From assembly GCF_000785535.1 (NCBI RefSeq), contig NZ_CP007595.1:3990439-4054438 (forward strand): 64,000 nucleotides of DNA, given 5' to 3'. Origin of the DNA: Arthrobacter sp. PAMC 25486 (GTDB taxonomy: Bacteria; Actinomycetota; Actinomycetes; Actinomycetales; Micrococcaceae). Each line of letters opens with the position of its first letter. Positions within the stretch are counted from its first letter, which is position 1. The position numbers and the translations under genes were made by a program. Positions 54,433-63,170 of this stretch are shown here, one piece after another. The notes below the pieces were generated by a model. The model was not told where the DNA came from and did not search any database. It saw nothing but the letters and a program-made list of their open reading frames with translations.

Positions 54433-55688
54433 GCATGTCAGACGGACCCAAGCCCCTGCGGACCGCCAAATCCGAGCAGGGCACAGACAACGTCGACGCC
54501 ACGGGAGTGCCCCCGGGCTCCAGCGCCGCCGTACCGCGTCCGCACCGCTTCTTTCGCGGATGGAGCGACAGGTGGCGGGAAATGCCGCGCCAAAAACAAT
54601 GGCTGGTTCTCATCCCGATCGTGATCGTGGCGTTCCTGCTGCCCGTCATGAACATTCCCCTGATCACCACCGAACCTGGCAATGACTGGCCGCTGGCCTG
54701 CCAGCTCATGGCCATCTATGCCCTGGTCGCCGTCGGCCTGAACATTGTGATCGGCTACGCCGGACTGCTCGACCTGGGCTACATTGCCTTCTTCGCCGTC
54801 GGCTCCTACACGGCAGCCATGTTGACCAGCCCGGACTCGGCCTTCATCAAAATCCCGTACCTGTGGACCCTCCCGGTGGCCATTGCGGTGTCGATGTTTG
54901 TGGGCGTGCTGCTGGGCTTGCCCACCCTGCGCCTGCGCGGTGACTACCTGGCCATCGTGACACTGGGCTTCGGCGAAATTGTGCGCATCCTGGCCACCCT
55001 CATCCCCGCCATGAAGGGCCAGCCGGGTTTCCAAAACGTGGGCCACCCGCCGGGAGTTGGCGCCGACGGCATCCCCATCTTCGCCAACTCCAACGGCACT
55101 CCCTGGTATTGGCTGACGCTGTCCATCCTGATAGTCATGCTCTTCCTGGTGGGCAACATGGAGCGCAGCCGCGTGGGCCGTGCCTGGATTGCCATCCGCG
55201 AGGACGAGGACGCCGCCGAAACCATGGGCGTGCCAACGTTCAAGTACAAGGTGTGGGCCTTTGCCCTGGGTGCCGGTGTTGGCGGGTTGGCCGGGGCGCT
55301 CATGGGCGGCCAGGTTGGCTTCGTGAACAACCAAAAGTTCGACGTCGTCACTTCCATTTTGTTTGTTGCGGCAGTTGTTCTGGGCGGCTCGGGCAACAAG
55401 GTGGGCGCCATCCTGGGTGGCGCGCTGGTGGCCTACATCCCGCTCCGGTTCACGGCCATTGCCGAGTACAAGTTCCTGATCTTTGGCATTGCCCTGGTGC
55501 TCATCATGATCTACCGGGCTCAAGGGCTGGTGCCCGCCAAGCAGCGCCTGCTGGCCTACGGAACCAAGGCTTATGCAGACGTCAGGCGGAAGTACGCCAA
55601 CCATTCGACGCCGTCGGACAAGACTGGCGGCCCGGGCGCGGCATCGCTGCCGGCGCCGAAACCGAACGCTGAGGGGGCACCATCATGA
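54429..55688 (+). CDS. livM: Branched-chain amino acid ABC transporter permease LivM
   Basis: A 419-residue membrane protein. A hydrophilic N-terminus of about 60 residues precedes the helices; GLNIVIGYAGLLDLGYIAFF and the loop GVPTFKYKVWAFALGAGVGG (EAA-like) are characteristic. It overlaps livG by four bases. Confidence 0.93.
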   Translation: MSMSDGPKPLRTAKSEQGTDNVDATGVPPGSSAAVPRPHRFFRGWSDRWREMPRQKQWLVLIPIVIVAFLLPVMNIPLITTEPGNDWPLACQLMAIYALVAVGLNIVIGYAGLLDLGYIAFFAVGSYTAAMLTSPDSAFIKIPYLWTLPVAIAVSMFVGVLLGLPTLRLRGDYLAIVTLGFGEIVRILATLIPAMKGQPGFQNVGHPPGVGADGIPIFANSNGTPWYWLTLSILIVMLFLVGNMERSRVGRAWIAIREDEDAAETMGVPTFKYKVWAFALGAGVGGLAGALMGGQVGFVNNQKFDVVTSILFVAAVVLGGSGNKVGAILGGALVAYIPLRFTAIAEYKFLIFGIALVLIMIYRAQGLVPAKQRLLAYGTKAYADVRRKYANHSTPSDKTGGPGAASLPAPKPNAEGAPS

Positions 55689-56578
55689 GTGAAGCACTAG
55701 ATCCACAGGCTTCCATGGATGCCGAGGCGCTGGCAGCAGGCGGCATCGACCTTGAAGTGGCGGAGATCGTTTCCCCGGAACGGGATTTTTCCGTTGAGGT
55801 TGGCGATGACCTCGTGGAGGTGAAGAACCTGACCATGAAGTTCGGCGGTCTCGTGGCCCTGGATGACGTCAGCTTCACCATCAAGCGCGGGGAAATCCTG
55901 GGCTTGATCGGCCCCAACGGGGCCGGGAAAACCACCTGTTTCAACGCCATGACCGGCGTGTACAAGCCCACCAGCGGACAGGTGCTGCTGGAGGGGCGGC
56001 TGCTCAACGGCATGAAGCAGCACAAGATCACCCGTGCCGGGTTGGCCCGCACCTTCCAAAACATTCGCCTCTTTGGGGAGATGACTGCACTGGAAAACGT
56101 GGTTGTCGGTTTGGACGCCCGGCACAAGACCAGCGTTGTGGGCGCATTGCTGCGCCTGCCCCGCCACATCCGCGAGGAGAAAAACGCCATTGAGCGGGGC
56201 ATGGCGCTCTTGGAGTTTGTGGGTATCGCCGACCATGCGGCGACCCTTTCGAAGCACCTGTCCTACGGCAGCCAGCGCCGCCTGGAAATCGCCCGGGCGC
56301 TGGCCACCGACCCCAAGGTGCTGTGCTTGGACGAACCGGCTGCCGGCTTCAACCCGGCCGAAAAGGAAGAGCTCATGGCGCTCATCCGGACCATCCGGGA
56401 TGACGGCTACACCGTGCTGCTGATTGAGCACGACATGAAACTGGTCATGGGCGTCACGGACAGGATTGTGGTGTTGGAGTTCGGCAAGAAGATTGCCGAT
56501 GGCAAACCCCACGACATCCGTGAAGACCCGCGCGTAATTTCCGCCTACCTCGGGGAGCCCGAAGATGACTTTGCTTGA
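55685..56578 (+). CDS. livG: Branched-chain amino acid ABC transporter ATPase LivG
   Basis: A 297-residue ATPase with an unusual 45-residue acidic N-terminal extension before the nucleotide domain. Walker A GPNGAGKTT, Q-loop FQNIRLF, the signature LSYGSQRRLEIARAL and Walker B VLCLDEPAAG are intact. It overlaps livF by 14 bases. Confidence 0.94.
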   Translation: MSEALDPQASMDAEALAAGGIDLEVAEIVSPERDFSVEVGDDLVEVKNLTMKFGGLVALDDVSFTIKRGEILGLIGPNGAGKTTCFNAMTGVYKPTSGQVLLEGRLLNGMKQHKITRAGLARTFQNIRLFGEMTALENVVVGLDARHKTSVVGALLRLPRHIREEKNAIERGMALLEFVGIADHAATLSKHLSYGSQRRLEIARALATDPKVLCLDEPAAGFNPAEKEELMALIRTIRDDGYTVLLIEHDMKLVMGVTDRIVVLEFGKKIADGKPHDIREDPRVISAYLGEPEDDFA

Positions 56579-57278
56579 GCTTGAGAACATTTCAGTCCAC
56601 TACGGACGGATCCAGGCCATCCGTGACATGTCCTTCACGGTGGAGGAAGGCGAAATTGTGTCCCTGATCGGGGCCAACGGTGCCGGCAAGACCACCACCA
56701 TGAAAACCATTTCAGGGCTGCTGAACCCCACCCACGGCACCATCAAGTTCATGGGGGAGGACATCACCAAGATGAAGGCCCATGTCCGGGTGGTCCAGGG
56801 CATCTCCCAGGCGCCGGAAGGACGCGGCATTTTCCCGGCCATGACGGTGCTGGAAAACCTGGACATGGGCACCTTCGGACGCAAGGACCGCAGCGGCGTG
56901 GGGGAGGACATGGACCGCGTCTTCACCTTGTTTCCCAGGCTGAAGGAACGTGAGAAGCAGTTTGGCGGCACCATGAGCGGCGGCGAGCAGCAGATGCTGG
57001 CCATTGGCCGGGCGCTGATGTCCCGGCCCAAGCTGCTGCTGCTGGATGAGCCCTCGATGGGGCTGGCACCGCAGTTCATCCGGCAGATCTTCAAGATCGT
57101 CACCGAGATCAACGGCCAAGGCACCACGGTGCTGCTCGTGGAGCAGAACGCCAACCAGGCCCTCGCGCGGGCCCATCGCGCGTTCGTCCTGGAGACGGGC
57201 GCCATCACGCACAGCGGCACGGGCAAGGAACTGCTTGCTAACCCGGCCATCAAGGAGGCCTACCTCGGCGTCGGGTAA
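56565..57278 (+). CDS. livF: Branched-chain amino acid ABC transporter ATPase LivF
   Basis: A 237-residue ATPase with Walker A GANGAGKTT, signature MSGGEQQMLAIGRALM and Walker B LLLLDEPSMGL. Standard family length. Last gene of the operon, followed by the 57291 tandem repeat. Confidence 0.95.
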   Translation: MTLLELENISVHYGRIQAIRDMSFTVEEGEIVSLIGANGAGKTTTMKTISGLLNPTHGTIKFMGEDITKMKAHVRVVQGISQAPEGRGIFPAMTVLENLDMGTFGRKDRSGVGEDMDRVFTLFPRLKEREKQFGGTMSGGEQQMLAIGRALMSRPKLLLLDEPSMGLAPQFIRQIFKIVTEINGQGTTVLLVEQNANQALARAHRAFVLETGAITHSGTGKELLANPAIKEAYLGVG

Positions 57279-57290
57279 CCCTTCCCACCC

Positions 57291-57386
57291 TTCTGCCGAG
57301 GTGTGAGTTCACGCCCGCTCGATTCTGCCGAGGTGTGGGTTCACGCCCGCTCGATTCTGCCGAGGTGTGGGTTCACGCCCGCTCCC
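57291..57386. repeat. Three tandem 32-bp units, TTCTGCCGAGGTGTGRG family
   Basis: Units begin at 57291, 57323 and 57355, exactly 32 bp apart, and are near-identical (TTCTGCCGAGGTGTGRGTTC followed by ACGCCCGCTC). The same half-unit forms the palindrome at 43320-43382. Confidence 0.95.
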
Positions 57387-57403
57387 TTTCGAAGCTCGAC
57401 GGC

Positions 57404-57439
57404 GGGGAGGGCACCTTTCGTGCGAAAGGTGCCCTCCCC
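57404..57439. repeat. Palindrome next to a CGACGGCGG motif
   Basis: GGGGAGGGCACCTTTCG pairs exactly with CGAAAGGTGCCCTCCCC around two bases; GAAGCTCGACGGCGG precedes it. Then GTTTGCTGCCTCCCTCA repeats twice near 57440-57475. No gene is supported in 57279-57570. Confidence 0.8.
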
Positions 57440-57570
57440 GTTTGCTGCCTCCCTCATCGTTTGCTGCCTCCCTCACCGTTTGGGGTGTTTCCGCCGACGT
57501 TCGATCCCGAGTGACCGCCCCGCGCCTGTCATGTTCCGCGTCGGCGTCACGCAACTGGCAGAATTGCGGA

Positions 57571-58668
57571 ATGAGCATCCAACGATTCGTCGGCCGGCCC
57601 GACTGGTACACCACCGTCAACCCTGAAACGCTTTCTGCCACGGGCACGGCCCTGCGCTGGGGCGTGGTTGCCACCGGCAGCATTGCCCGCACAGTCACTG
57701 CGGATCTGGCACTCCTGGAGGACGCTGTCCTGCAGGCGGTCAGTTCCCGCGGAGTCGGCAGCGCAGCCGGATTTGCCACCGACTTTGGCTTCGCCTCCTA
57801 CTATTACGACGGCGGAGAGGACGGCACGGCAGATGCCGGGTACTTGCAGCTCGTGCGGGACCCGGACGTTGACGTTGTATACATCGCCACGCCACACGCC
57901 CAGCACTATGACATTGCCAAGGCCGCACTGGAAAACGGCAAACACGTCCTGTGCGAGAAGGCGCTGACCATCACGGCCGCGGAGGCCCGGGTGCTGATTG
58001 CCTTGGCCCGGGAGAAACAGCTGTTCCTCATGGAAGCCGTGTGGGCGCGGTTTGTGCCGGGGTTCCAGCGGGCCCTGGAAATTGTGGCATCCGGTGAGAT
58101 TGGCGAGGTCAAATGGGTTCATGCCGATCTTGGTTTCCCCGCACCCATCGATGACACCGCCCGGATCTGGGCCCCGGCCGACGGCGGCGGCGCACTCCTA
58201 GACATCAGCGTGTACCCCCTGCTGTGGGCGTGGGGCACATTGGGTGCACCCGCTTCCGTCCACGCCACGGCCGAGCTGACGGCCCTGGGCGTGGACGCCC
58301 AGAACGCCTTGACACTCAGCTACCCGTCAGGTGCGCAAGCCCAACTCATCAGCTACCTCGGTTCGCACGGGCCCCGGGTGGCGTCGGTGGCAGGCAGCAA
58401 GGGCTACATCGAGACGATTGGTTCGGTCAACAACCCGCAGGCGCTGCGGATCAGCGTGGGATGGGACGATGAGCGGGTGGAAACCTTCGAACACCCCGGC
58501 AAGGGCTACACGTACCAGCTGCGCGAAGTCACCCGTTGCATCCAAGCCGGGCTCACCGAGAGCGCCACCATGCCGCTGGACGATTCGCTGGCCATCATGG
58601 AATTGTTTGACGACGCCCGCCGTCAGATGGGCGTTAGCTACTGGAACGACACCCGAACCGACCTGTAG
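57571..58668 (+). CDS. Gfo/Idh/MocA-family oxidoreductase
   Basis: A 365-residue NAD(P)-dependent dehydrogenase. A Rossmann fold GVVATGSIARTVTADL starts near residue 32; HVLCEKALTI carries the conserved EKP-like (EKA) lysine near 128, and ALLDISVYPLLWAWGTLG is the conserved C-terminal domain motif. The ATG at 57571 was chosen since upstream frames run through repeats. The substrate is unknown, perhaps a sugar or inositol derivative. Confidence 0.87.
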   Translation: MSIQRFVGRPDWYTTVNPETLSATGTALRWGVVATGSIARTVTADLALLEDAVLQAVSSRGVGSAAGFATDFGFASYYYDGGEDGTADAGYLQLVRDPDVDVVYIATPHAQHYDIAKAALENGKHVLCEKALTITAAEARVLIALAREKQLFLMEAVWARFVPGFQRALEIVASGEIGEVKWVHADLGFPAPIDDTARIWAPADGGGALLDISVYPLLWAWGTLGAPASVHATAELTALGVDAQNALTLSYPSGAQAQLISYLGSHGPRVASVAGSKGYIETIGSVNNPQALRISVGWDDERVETFEHPGKGYTYQLREVTRCIQAGLTESATMPLDDSLAIMELFDDARRQMGVSYWNDTRTDL

Positions 58669-58700
58669 TTCGGACGCGGTTCCACCTTGACTGGTGGTTT

Positions 58701-58761
58701 ATGACACCGATCCCGCTTTCGGAGCCCGCCATCCCGGATCAGAAAGCGCGATCGGTGTCAT
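58701..58761. repeat. Imperfect palindrome related to 36345-36408
   Basis: ATGACACCGATCCCGCTTTC and its complement around a CCCGGATCAGAAAGCG segment share the ATCCCGCTTTCTGAT/ATCAGAAAGCGGGAT core with the 64-bp palindrome. It lies between the oxidoreductase and AlkD-like genes. Confidence 0.7.
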
Positions 58762-58839
58762 TTCCCGTAGAAGCACGCATCAACGTGTCAGAGCGTGCGG
58801 GTAGGCTTGCTCCCACAAGCGATGAAGGGGTGTGTTTAG

Positions 58840-59520
58840 GTGGCGGAAGCGACTGAGACGGTGGCCGGGCTGATGGCGGAGCTGGCAGCACTGGAAGACC
58901 CGAGGGCGCGGGCCGTGAATGAGCGGAACGGCGACGACCATGGGGTGAACCTGGGCAAACTACGTGCCATTGCCAAGCGGCTGAAGACCCAGCAAGAGCT
59001 GTCCCTTGAACTGTGGGCCACCGGTGACACTGCCGCGCGGCTGCTGGCGCTGCTGATTTGCCGGCCCAAGGCCTTCACCGCACCGGAGCTGGACACCATG
59101 CTACGCCAGGCGCACATCCCCAAGGTCAACGACTGGTTTGTGAACTATGTGGTGAAAAAGAGTGTGCACGCCGAAGAGCTGCGCCAGGCCTGGTTCACCG
59201 ACCCGGACCCGGTGGTGGCTGCCGCCGGTTGGGCGCTGACCAGTGAACGCGTCCTAAAAAAGCCTGCGGGCCTGGACCTGCCCGGACTGCTGGACCTGAT
59301 CGAGGCACAGATGAAGGACGCCCCGGAACGACTGCAGTGGGCCATGAACAACGCCCTGGCCCAGATCGGCATTGAGAACCCGGACTTGCGCGCCCGCGCC
59401 ATCGGAATCGGTGAACGCCTGGAAGTACTCAAGGACTACCCAACCCCGCCGAACTGCACCTCCCCTTTTGCGCCGATCTGGATCACCGAAATCGTGCGCC
59501 GGAAAGCCGGCGAGCCATGA
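58840..59520 (+). CDS. DNA alkylation repair protein (AlkD-like)
   Basis: A 226-residue all-helical HEAT-repeat protein of the AlkD-like glycosylase family, by helix pattern and the segments GVNLGKLRAIAKRLK and VNDWFVNYVVKKSVHAEELR. AlkD removes bulky alkylated purines. The GTG at 58840 has GAAGGGG upstream. The catalytic Asp is not securely identified. Confidence 0.75.
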   Translation: MAEATETVAGLMAELAALEDPRARAVNERNGDDHGVNLGKLRAIAKRLKTQQELSLELWATGDTAARLLALLICRPKAFTAPELDTMLRQAHIPKVNDWFVNYVVKKSVHAEELRQAWFTDPDPVVAAAGWALTSERVLKKPAGLDLPGLLDLIEAQMKDAPERLQWAMNNALAQIGIENPDLRARAIGIGERLEVLKDYPTPPNCTSPFAPIWITEIVRRKAGEP

Positions 59521-59643
59521 TAAACAGGTGGCACCGCAGCAGCACCGGCCTTTAACGCCATGATGGCCTGGGGCAGGGTTCTCGTGCAGCTGGCCGGGGA
59601 ATCACGATCGTGGCCCTGCTGGCCATCACCTCACGGGCCGGAA

Positions 59644-59706
59644 AACGCTCCTGACGCACCTGGCCGCGGAGCGTTCGTGGAAACAGCCCGAAAGGTGACG
59701 GAGCGT
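59644..59706. repeat. 32-bp-spaced GGAGCGT repeat with inverted copy
   Basis: CGGAGCGT occurs at 59667 and 59699 (32 bp apart); AACGCTCC at 59644-59651 is the inverse of GGAGCGTT at 59668-59675. Sequence resembles the 48710 unit. No gene in 59521-59827. Confidence 0.55.
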
Positions 59707-59745
59707 CTGAAGCAGGCCGCTGGGTGGTGGGGGAGACGCGAAAAG

Positions 59746-59785
59746 CCCCGTTCGCCGTCGTAATTACTAACGACGGCGAACGGGG
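59746..59785. terminator. 40-bp palindrome with CGCCGTCGT/ACGACGGCG arms
   Basis: CCCCGTTCGCCGTCGT pairs exactly with ACGACGGCGAACGGGG around eight bases. It sits between convergent genes and contains the recurrent motif in both arms. Likely a bidirectional terminator. Confidence 0.8.
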
Positions 59786-59827
59786 ACTTCGGCTTCCAGC
59801 GCGCCTTGGGAGGCTGGTTCCGTGGGG

Positions 59828-60721
59828 TTAGCCCTTGACGGAACCGCTCATCAGGCCGCCCACAAAGTACTTGCCCAACAGGATGTAGACAATGAGTGTG
59901 GGGACGGAGGCGATCAGCGCACCGGCCATGGAGGCGGCGTAGTCGGTGAGCTGGCCGCCGGCGAGGAAGGACAGAGCGATCGTCACCGGGCCGTTGCGGC
60001 CGGAGGAGAAGAACGCGGCAAAGAGGTAGTCGTTCCAGGCTGAGGTGAACTGCCAGATCAGCACCACGACGAAGCCGGGCATGGATACCGGCAGGATGAC
60101 CGAGCCGTAGGTGCGCAGGATTCCGGCGCCGTCCATGCGTGCGGCCTCGATGAGCTCATCGGGGACGGTGGCATAGTAGTTGCGGAAGATCAGCGTACAG
60201 ATCGGCAGGCCGTACACAATATGCAGCAGCATCAGTGACGGCACGCCCTGGGGCACGCCGAGGTTGCTGACCAGCTGCGTCAACGGGATCATGACGGCTT
60301 GGTACGGGATGAACATGCCGAACAGGATCAGGGTGAAGACGATGTTGGCGCCGGGGAACTTCCATTTGGAGAGCACATAACCGTTGATGGAGCCTAGGAA
60401 AGCGGACACGATTGCCGAGGGCACCACCAGCAAAACCGTTCGGCCAAGGGAGGGGGCGAGGGTGGTCCAGGCCTTGACCCAGCCGCCTGTTTCCCACACC
60501 TGGGGGAGGTACCAGGCGCGCGAGGGGTCGGCGTCGGCGGTTCCCTTGAAGCTGGTAATGAACAGGACGTAGGCCGGGAGCAGCACAATGATGACGAAGA
60601 AGATCAGCAGCGCGTACTTCAGCGTCCGGTTAATGCGGCGCTTGGTGGTGCGCTTGGAATCGGACTTCATGTCCAGCGCAGAACGGGCGCGGTTCTTGTT
60701 ATTCGCCGTTGCGGTAGTCAT
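59828..60721 (-). CDS. Carbohydrate ABC transporter permease (MalG type)
   Basis: A 297-residue membrane protein with six hydrophobic segments. The EAA loop ELIEAARMDGAGILRTYGSV IL-type sequence lies near residue 200. Its ATG (60721) overlaps the stop codon of the MalF-like gene. Confidence 0.92.
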   Translation of the reverse strand: MTTATANNKNRARSALDMKSDSKRTTKRRINRTLKYALLIFFVIIVLLPAYVLFITSFKGTADADPSRAWYLPQVWETGGWVKAWTTLAPSLGRTVLLVVPSAIVSAFLGSINGYVLSKWKFPGANIVFTLILFGMFIPYQAVMIPLTQLVSNLGVPQGVPSLMLLHIVYGLPICTLIFRNYYATVPDELIEAARMDGAGILRTYGSVILPVSMPGFVVVLIWQFTSAWNDYLFAAFFSSGRNGPVTIALSFLAGGQLTDYAASMAGALIASVPTLIVYILLGKYFVGGLMSGSVKG

Positions 60722-61626
60722 TAGCGCTTCTCCGCTCGTGAGGTGTACCAGAGGTAGGGGATGACGACCAGGGCCACGAGAACCAGCAGGATGGTGCCGA
60801 TCGCGGCGGCATCGGCGTAGTCGCTGCCAATGTACTTGACCCACATCATGGTGGCCGGAACCTGCACGTCATAGGTGTTGGCGTCCGGAACGATAGCGCG
60901 GATCAAGTCGAAGAGCTTCAGGGACATGTGGCCGATGATGATGACAGCTGAGAGCATGACGGGGCTCAGCTGCGGGAAGATCACGTGCCGGTACAGCTTC
61001 CATTCGGTGCAACCATCGATGCGGGCCGCTTCGCGCAGCTCGTCCGGGATGCCGCGGAAGCCGGCGAGGAACAGGGCCATGACATAACCGGAGAGCTGCC
61101 AGATGGCAGGAACGGCGATGGCGGCAATGCCCCACGTGGGATTGGACCACCAGTCGTTTTGCAGCGCGCCGAGGCCCACGCTGTCCAGCAGGCGGTTCAG
61201 GCCGGTGGTGCGTTCACCGCCAGGCTGGGAGGTTTGGAGGCTGGAGAGCAGCCAGCGCCACACAACACCGGAGGCGATGAAGGAAACTGACATGGGAAAC
61301 AGGTACACGGAGCGGAAGAAACCTTCGCCCTTGGCCGGCTGTTCCAGAATCCAGGCCCACAGGAAGCCGAAGATCAGTGTGCCACCGAGGAAGACGATGG
61401 TCAGGATCAGCAGGTTCCACAGCGAGTGCTGAAAGTTGGGGTCTGCCAACAGATTAGTGTAATTCTCAAAGCCAACATATTTGTTGCTGGGCTTGGCCGT
61501 GTGCTGATTGGTCAGGCTGACACGGAAGTTTTCAATAATGAGCCAGTAGACGAATACGCCAACCAGGATGATCGTGGGGGCCAGCAGCAATACGCCGGGG
61601 CCCCATGTTTTTGCGCGCTTTAACAT
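60721..61626 (-). CDS. Carbohydrate ABC transporter permease (MalF type)
   Basis: A 301-residue permease with six hydrophobic segments. The EAA loop is DELREAARIDGCTEWKLYRH. Strong GGGAGGAGG ribosome-binding site before the ATG at 61626. Pairs with the downstream permease. Confidence 0.92.
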   Translation of the reverse strand: MLKRAKTWGPGVLLLAPTIILVGVFVYWLIIENFRVSLTNQHTAKPSNKYVGFENYTNLLADPNFQHSLWNLLILTIVFLGGTLIFGFLWAWILEQPAKGEGFFRSVYLFPMSVSFIASGVVWRWLLSSLQTSQPGGERTTGLNRLLDSVGLGALQNDWWSNPTWGIAAIAVPAIWQLSGYVMALFLAGFRGIPDELREAARIDGCTEWKLYRHVIFPQLSPVMLSAVIIIGHMSLKLFDLIRAIVPDANTYDVQVPATMMWVKYIGSDYADAAAIGTILLVLVALVVIPYLWYTSRAEKR

Positions 61627-61663
61627 AGTTTGCCTCCTCCCGAAGAAAATCGGTACCGCATGG

Positions 61664-61704
61664 GTTGGGGGCGGTGCGACATGATTGTCGCGGCCGCCCC
61701 CAAC
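61664..61704 (-). promoter_or_regulatory. Stem-loop between the sugar-binding protein and permease genes
   Basis: GTTGGGGGCGG and GCCGCCCCCAAC form a perfect long stem, extended by GCGAC/GTCGC, in the 90-bp gap. Same position relative to the binding-protein gene as the hairpin in the liv operon. Confidence 0.75.
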
Positions 61705-61717
61705 GTGAATGCGGTTG

Positions 61718-63007
61718 TTACTTGGCGAACTTCGCCGCGATGGATGCTGCGGAGTTCTGCAGTCCCTCAATGTTCTTGTCGCCGCCGAACTTGCTGACGG
61801 CCGTGCTCAGGTCGTTCAACCAGGCAACGGGCACTGCTGCACCGTGGGCGAGGGAGGAAACGATCTTGTCCTGGCCAAAGTCCTTGATTGCGCTCTTCTG
61901 GTATTCAGAGAAGTCATCGGTCTTGGCGGTGGTATTGGCCGGGATGGAACCCTTGGCCTTGTTGAAGGCGGTCTGGCCCTCGGCCGAGCCGATGGTGGTC
62001 AGCCATGCCTTGGAGCCAGCGGGATTCGGAGCACCCTTGGGCAGGGTGAACGAGTCAGCCAGGAAGTCAAAGACGCCTGCGGTGCCCGGTGTGGGGAAGT
62101 AAACGTAGTCAACGCCGGGTTTGTCGCCGTCCTGTGCGAACTTGGCCTCAGCCCAGTCGCCCATGACGTTGTAAGCTGCTCCGCCGTCCTGGACGAGCTG
62201 CGTGGCCGGAGCCCAGTCGCTCAGGGAATCGCGGTCGGTGTTGGTGTAGGAGAGAGCCTTTTCGTAGGCCTTGATGGCCGTGGTGACCTCGGCGCTCTTC
62301 CAGTCGGTCTTGCCATCCCAGAGGCCGTTGTAGCCATCAGTGCCCAAGCTGGAGAGCAGGATGTTTTCGAACAGCTGGACCTGGGTCCAGGAGCCGGCAA
62401 CTGCCAACGGGATGGTGCCTGAGGCCTTGATCTTGTCCATGTCAGCGAACCAGGCATCGAGGTCGGCAGCCGGCTTTTCCGGATCAACGCCGGCCTTCTT
62501 CAGGACCTCAACGTTGGCCCAGACCACGTTGGCGCGGTGGATGTTGGAGGGTACGGAGTAGATCTTGCCGTCAACTGTCAAACGGTCAACGAGGTCCTTG
62601 GGGAACTGTGACGTCAGGTCGTTATCCGTGTAGAAGCTGCTAAGGTCTTCGAGCTGGTCTGCATCGATGTAGTCCTGGAGCTCGGCGCCTGCGTGGGCCT
62701 GGAAGGAATCCGGCGGGGTGCCAGCCTTCAACTGTGCGGCCAGAACGCTCTTGGCCTGTGAACCAGCGCCACCGGCGACGGCAAGGTTGTCAAAGGTGAG
62801 GTTCGGGTAGTCCGTGCCAAACACCTTGACGAGTGCATCCAGGCCGACCTTCTCGGAACCGTCAGCCCACCAGGTGAAGACGCCGACCTTCCCGGTTGCA
62901 TCAGCAGCATTGCCGTTGTCTGTGGGTGTGTCCCCGCCCCCGCCACAGCCTGCCAGGGTCAGACCCAGCGCTGCAACTCCGGCAAGCAACGATAGACGAC
63001 GTCGCAT
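61718..63007 (-). CDS. Carbohydrate ABC transporter substrate-binding lipoprotein (family 1)
   Basis: A 429-residue binding protein. The signal peptide ends LTLAGC (lipobox), followed by a Gly-rich linker. The family 1 pattern is seen in KVGVFTWWADGSEKVGLDAL, and GSWTQVQLFENILLSSLG. The ATG at 63007 follows GGAGG. A ROK gene lies upstream. No ATPase gene is visible, so a shared MsiK-type ATPase is likely. Confidence 0.93.
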   Translation of the reverse strand: MRRRLSLLAGVAALGLTLAGCGGGGDTPTDNGNAADATGKVGVFTWWADGSEKVGLDALVKVFGTDYPNLTFDNLAVAGGAGSQAKSVLAAQLKAGTPPDSFQAHAGAELQDYIDADQLEDLSSFYTDNDLTSQFPKDLVDRLTVDGKIYSVPSNIHRANVVWANVEVLKKAGVDPEKPAADLDAWFADMDKIKASGTIPLAVAGSWTQVQLFENILLSSLGTDGYNGLWDGKTDWKSAEVTTAIKAYEKALSYTNTDRDSLSDWAPATQLVQDGGAAYNVMGDWAEAKFAQDGDKPGVDYVYFPTPGTAGVFDFLADSFTLPKGAPNPAGSKAWLTTIGSAEGQTAFNKAKGSIPANTTAKTDDFSEYQKSAIKDFGQDKIVSSLAHGAAVPVAWLNDLSTAVSKFGGDKNIEGLQNSAASIAAKFAK

Positions 63008-63076
63008 GTTAATCCTCCGTGAATTATTGTTCGAAAATGATGATCCGAGCGTGTAAATGAAACACCCGCTCCCCAA

Positions 63077-63118
63077 AAGTTACCTGCATCACTATTTGCA
63101 GTCAACTATTTAACGCAA
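63077..63118 (-). promoter_or_regulatory. Promoter and ROK-type operator for the sugar ABC operon
   Basis: On the minus strand: -35 TTGACT (63100-63105), exactly 17 bp, -10 TAACTT (63077-63082). A palindrome, TTGCAGTCAA-CTA-TTTAACGCAA (63096-63118, plus-strand reading, seven of ten arm bases match), overlaps the -35. Confidence 0.7.
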
Positions 63119-63170
63119 CGGATTGATAACGGTGCAAAATATCATCCGCATCCGCCCGCAACGGTGCTGC

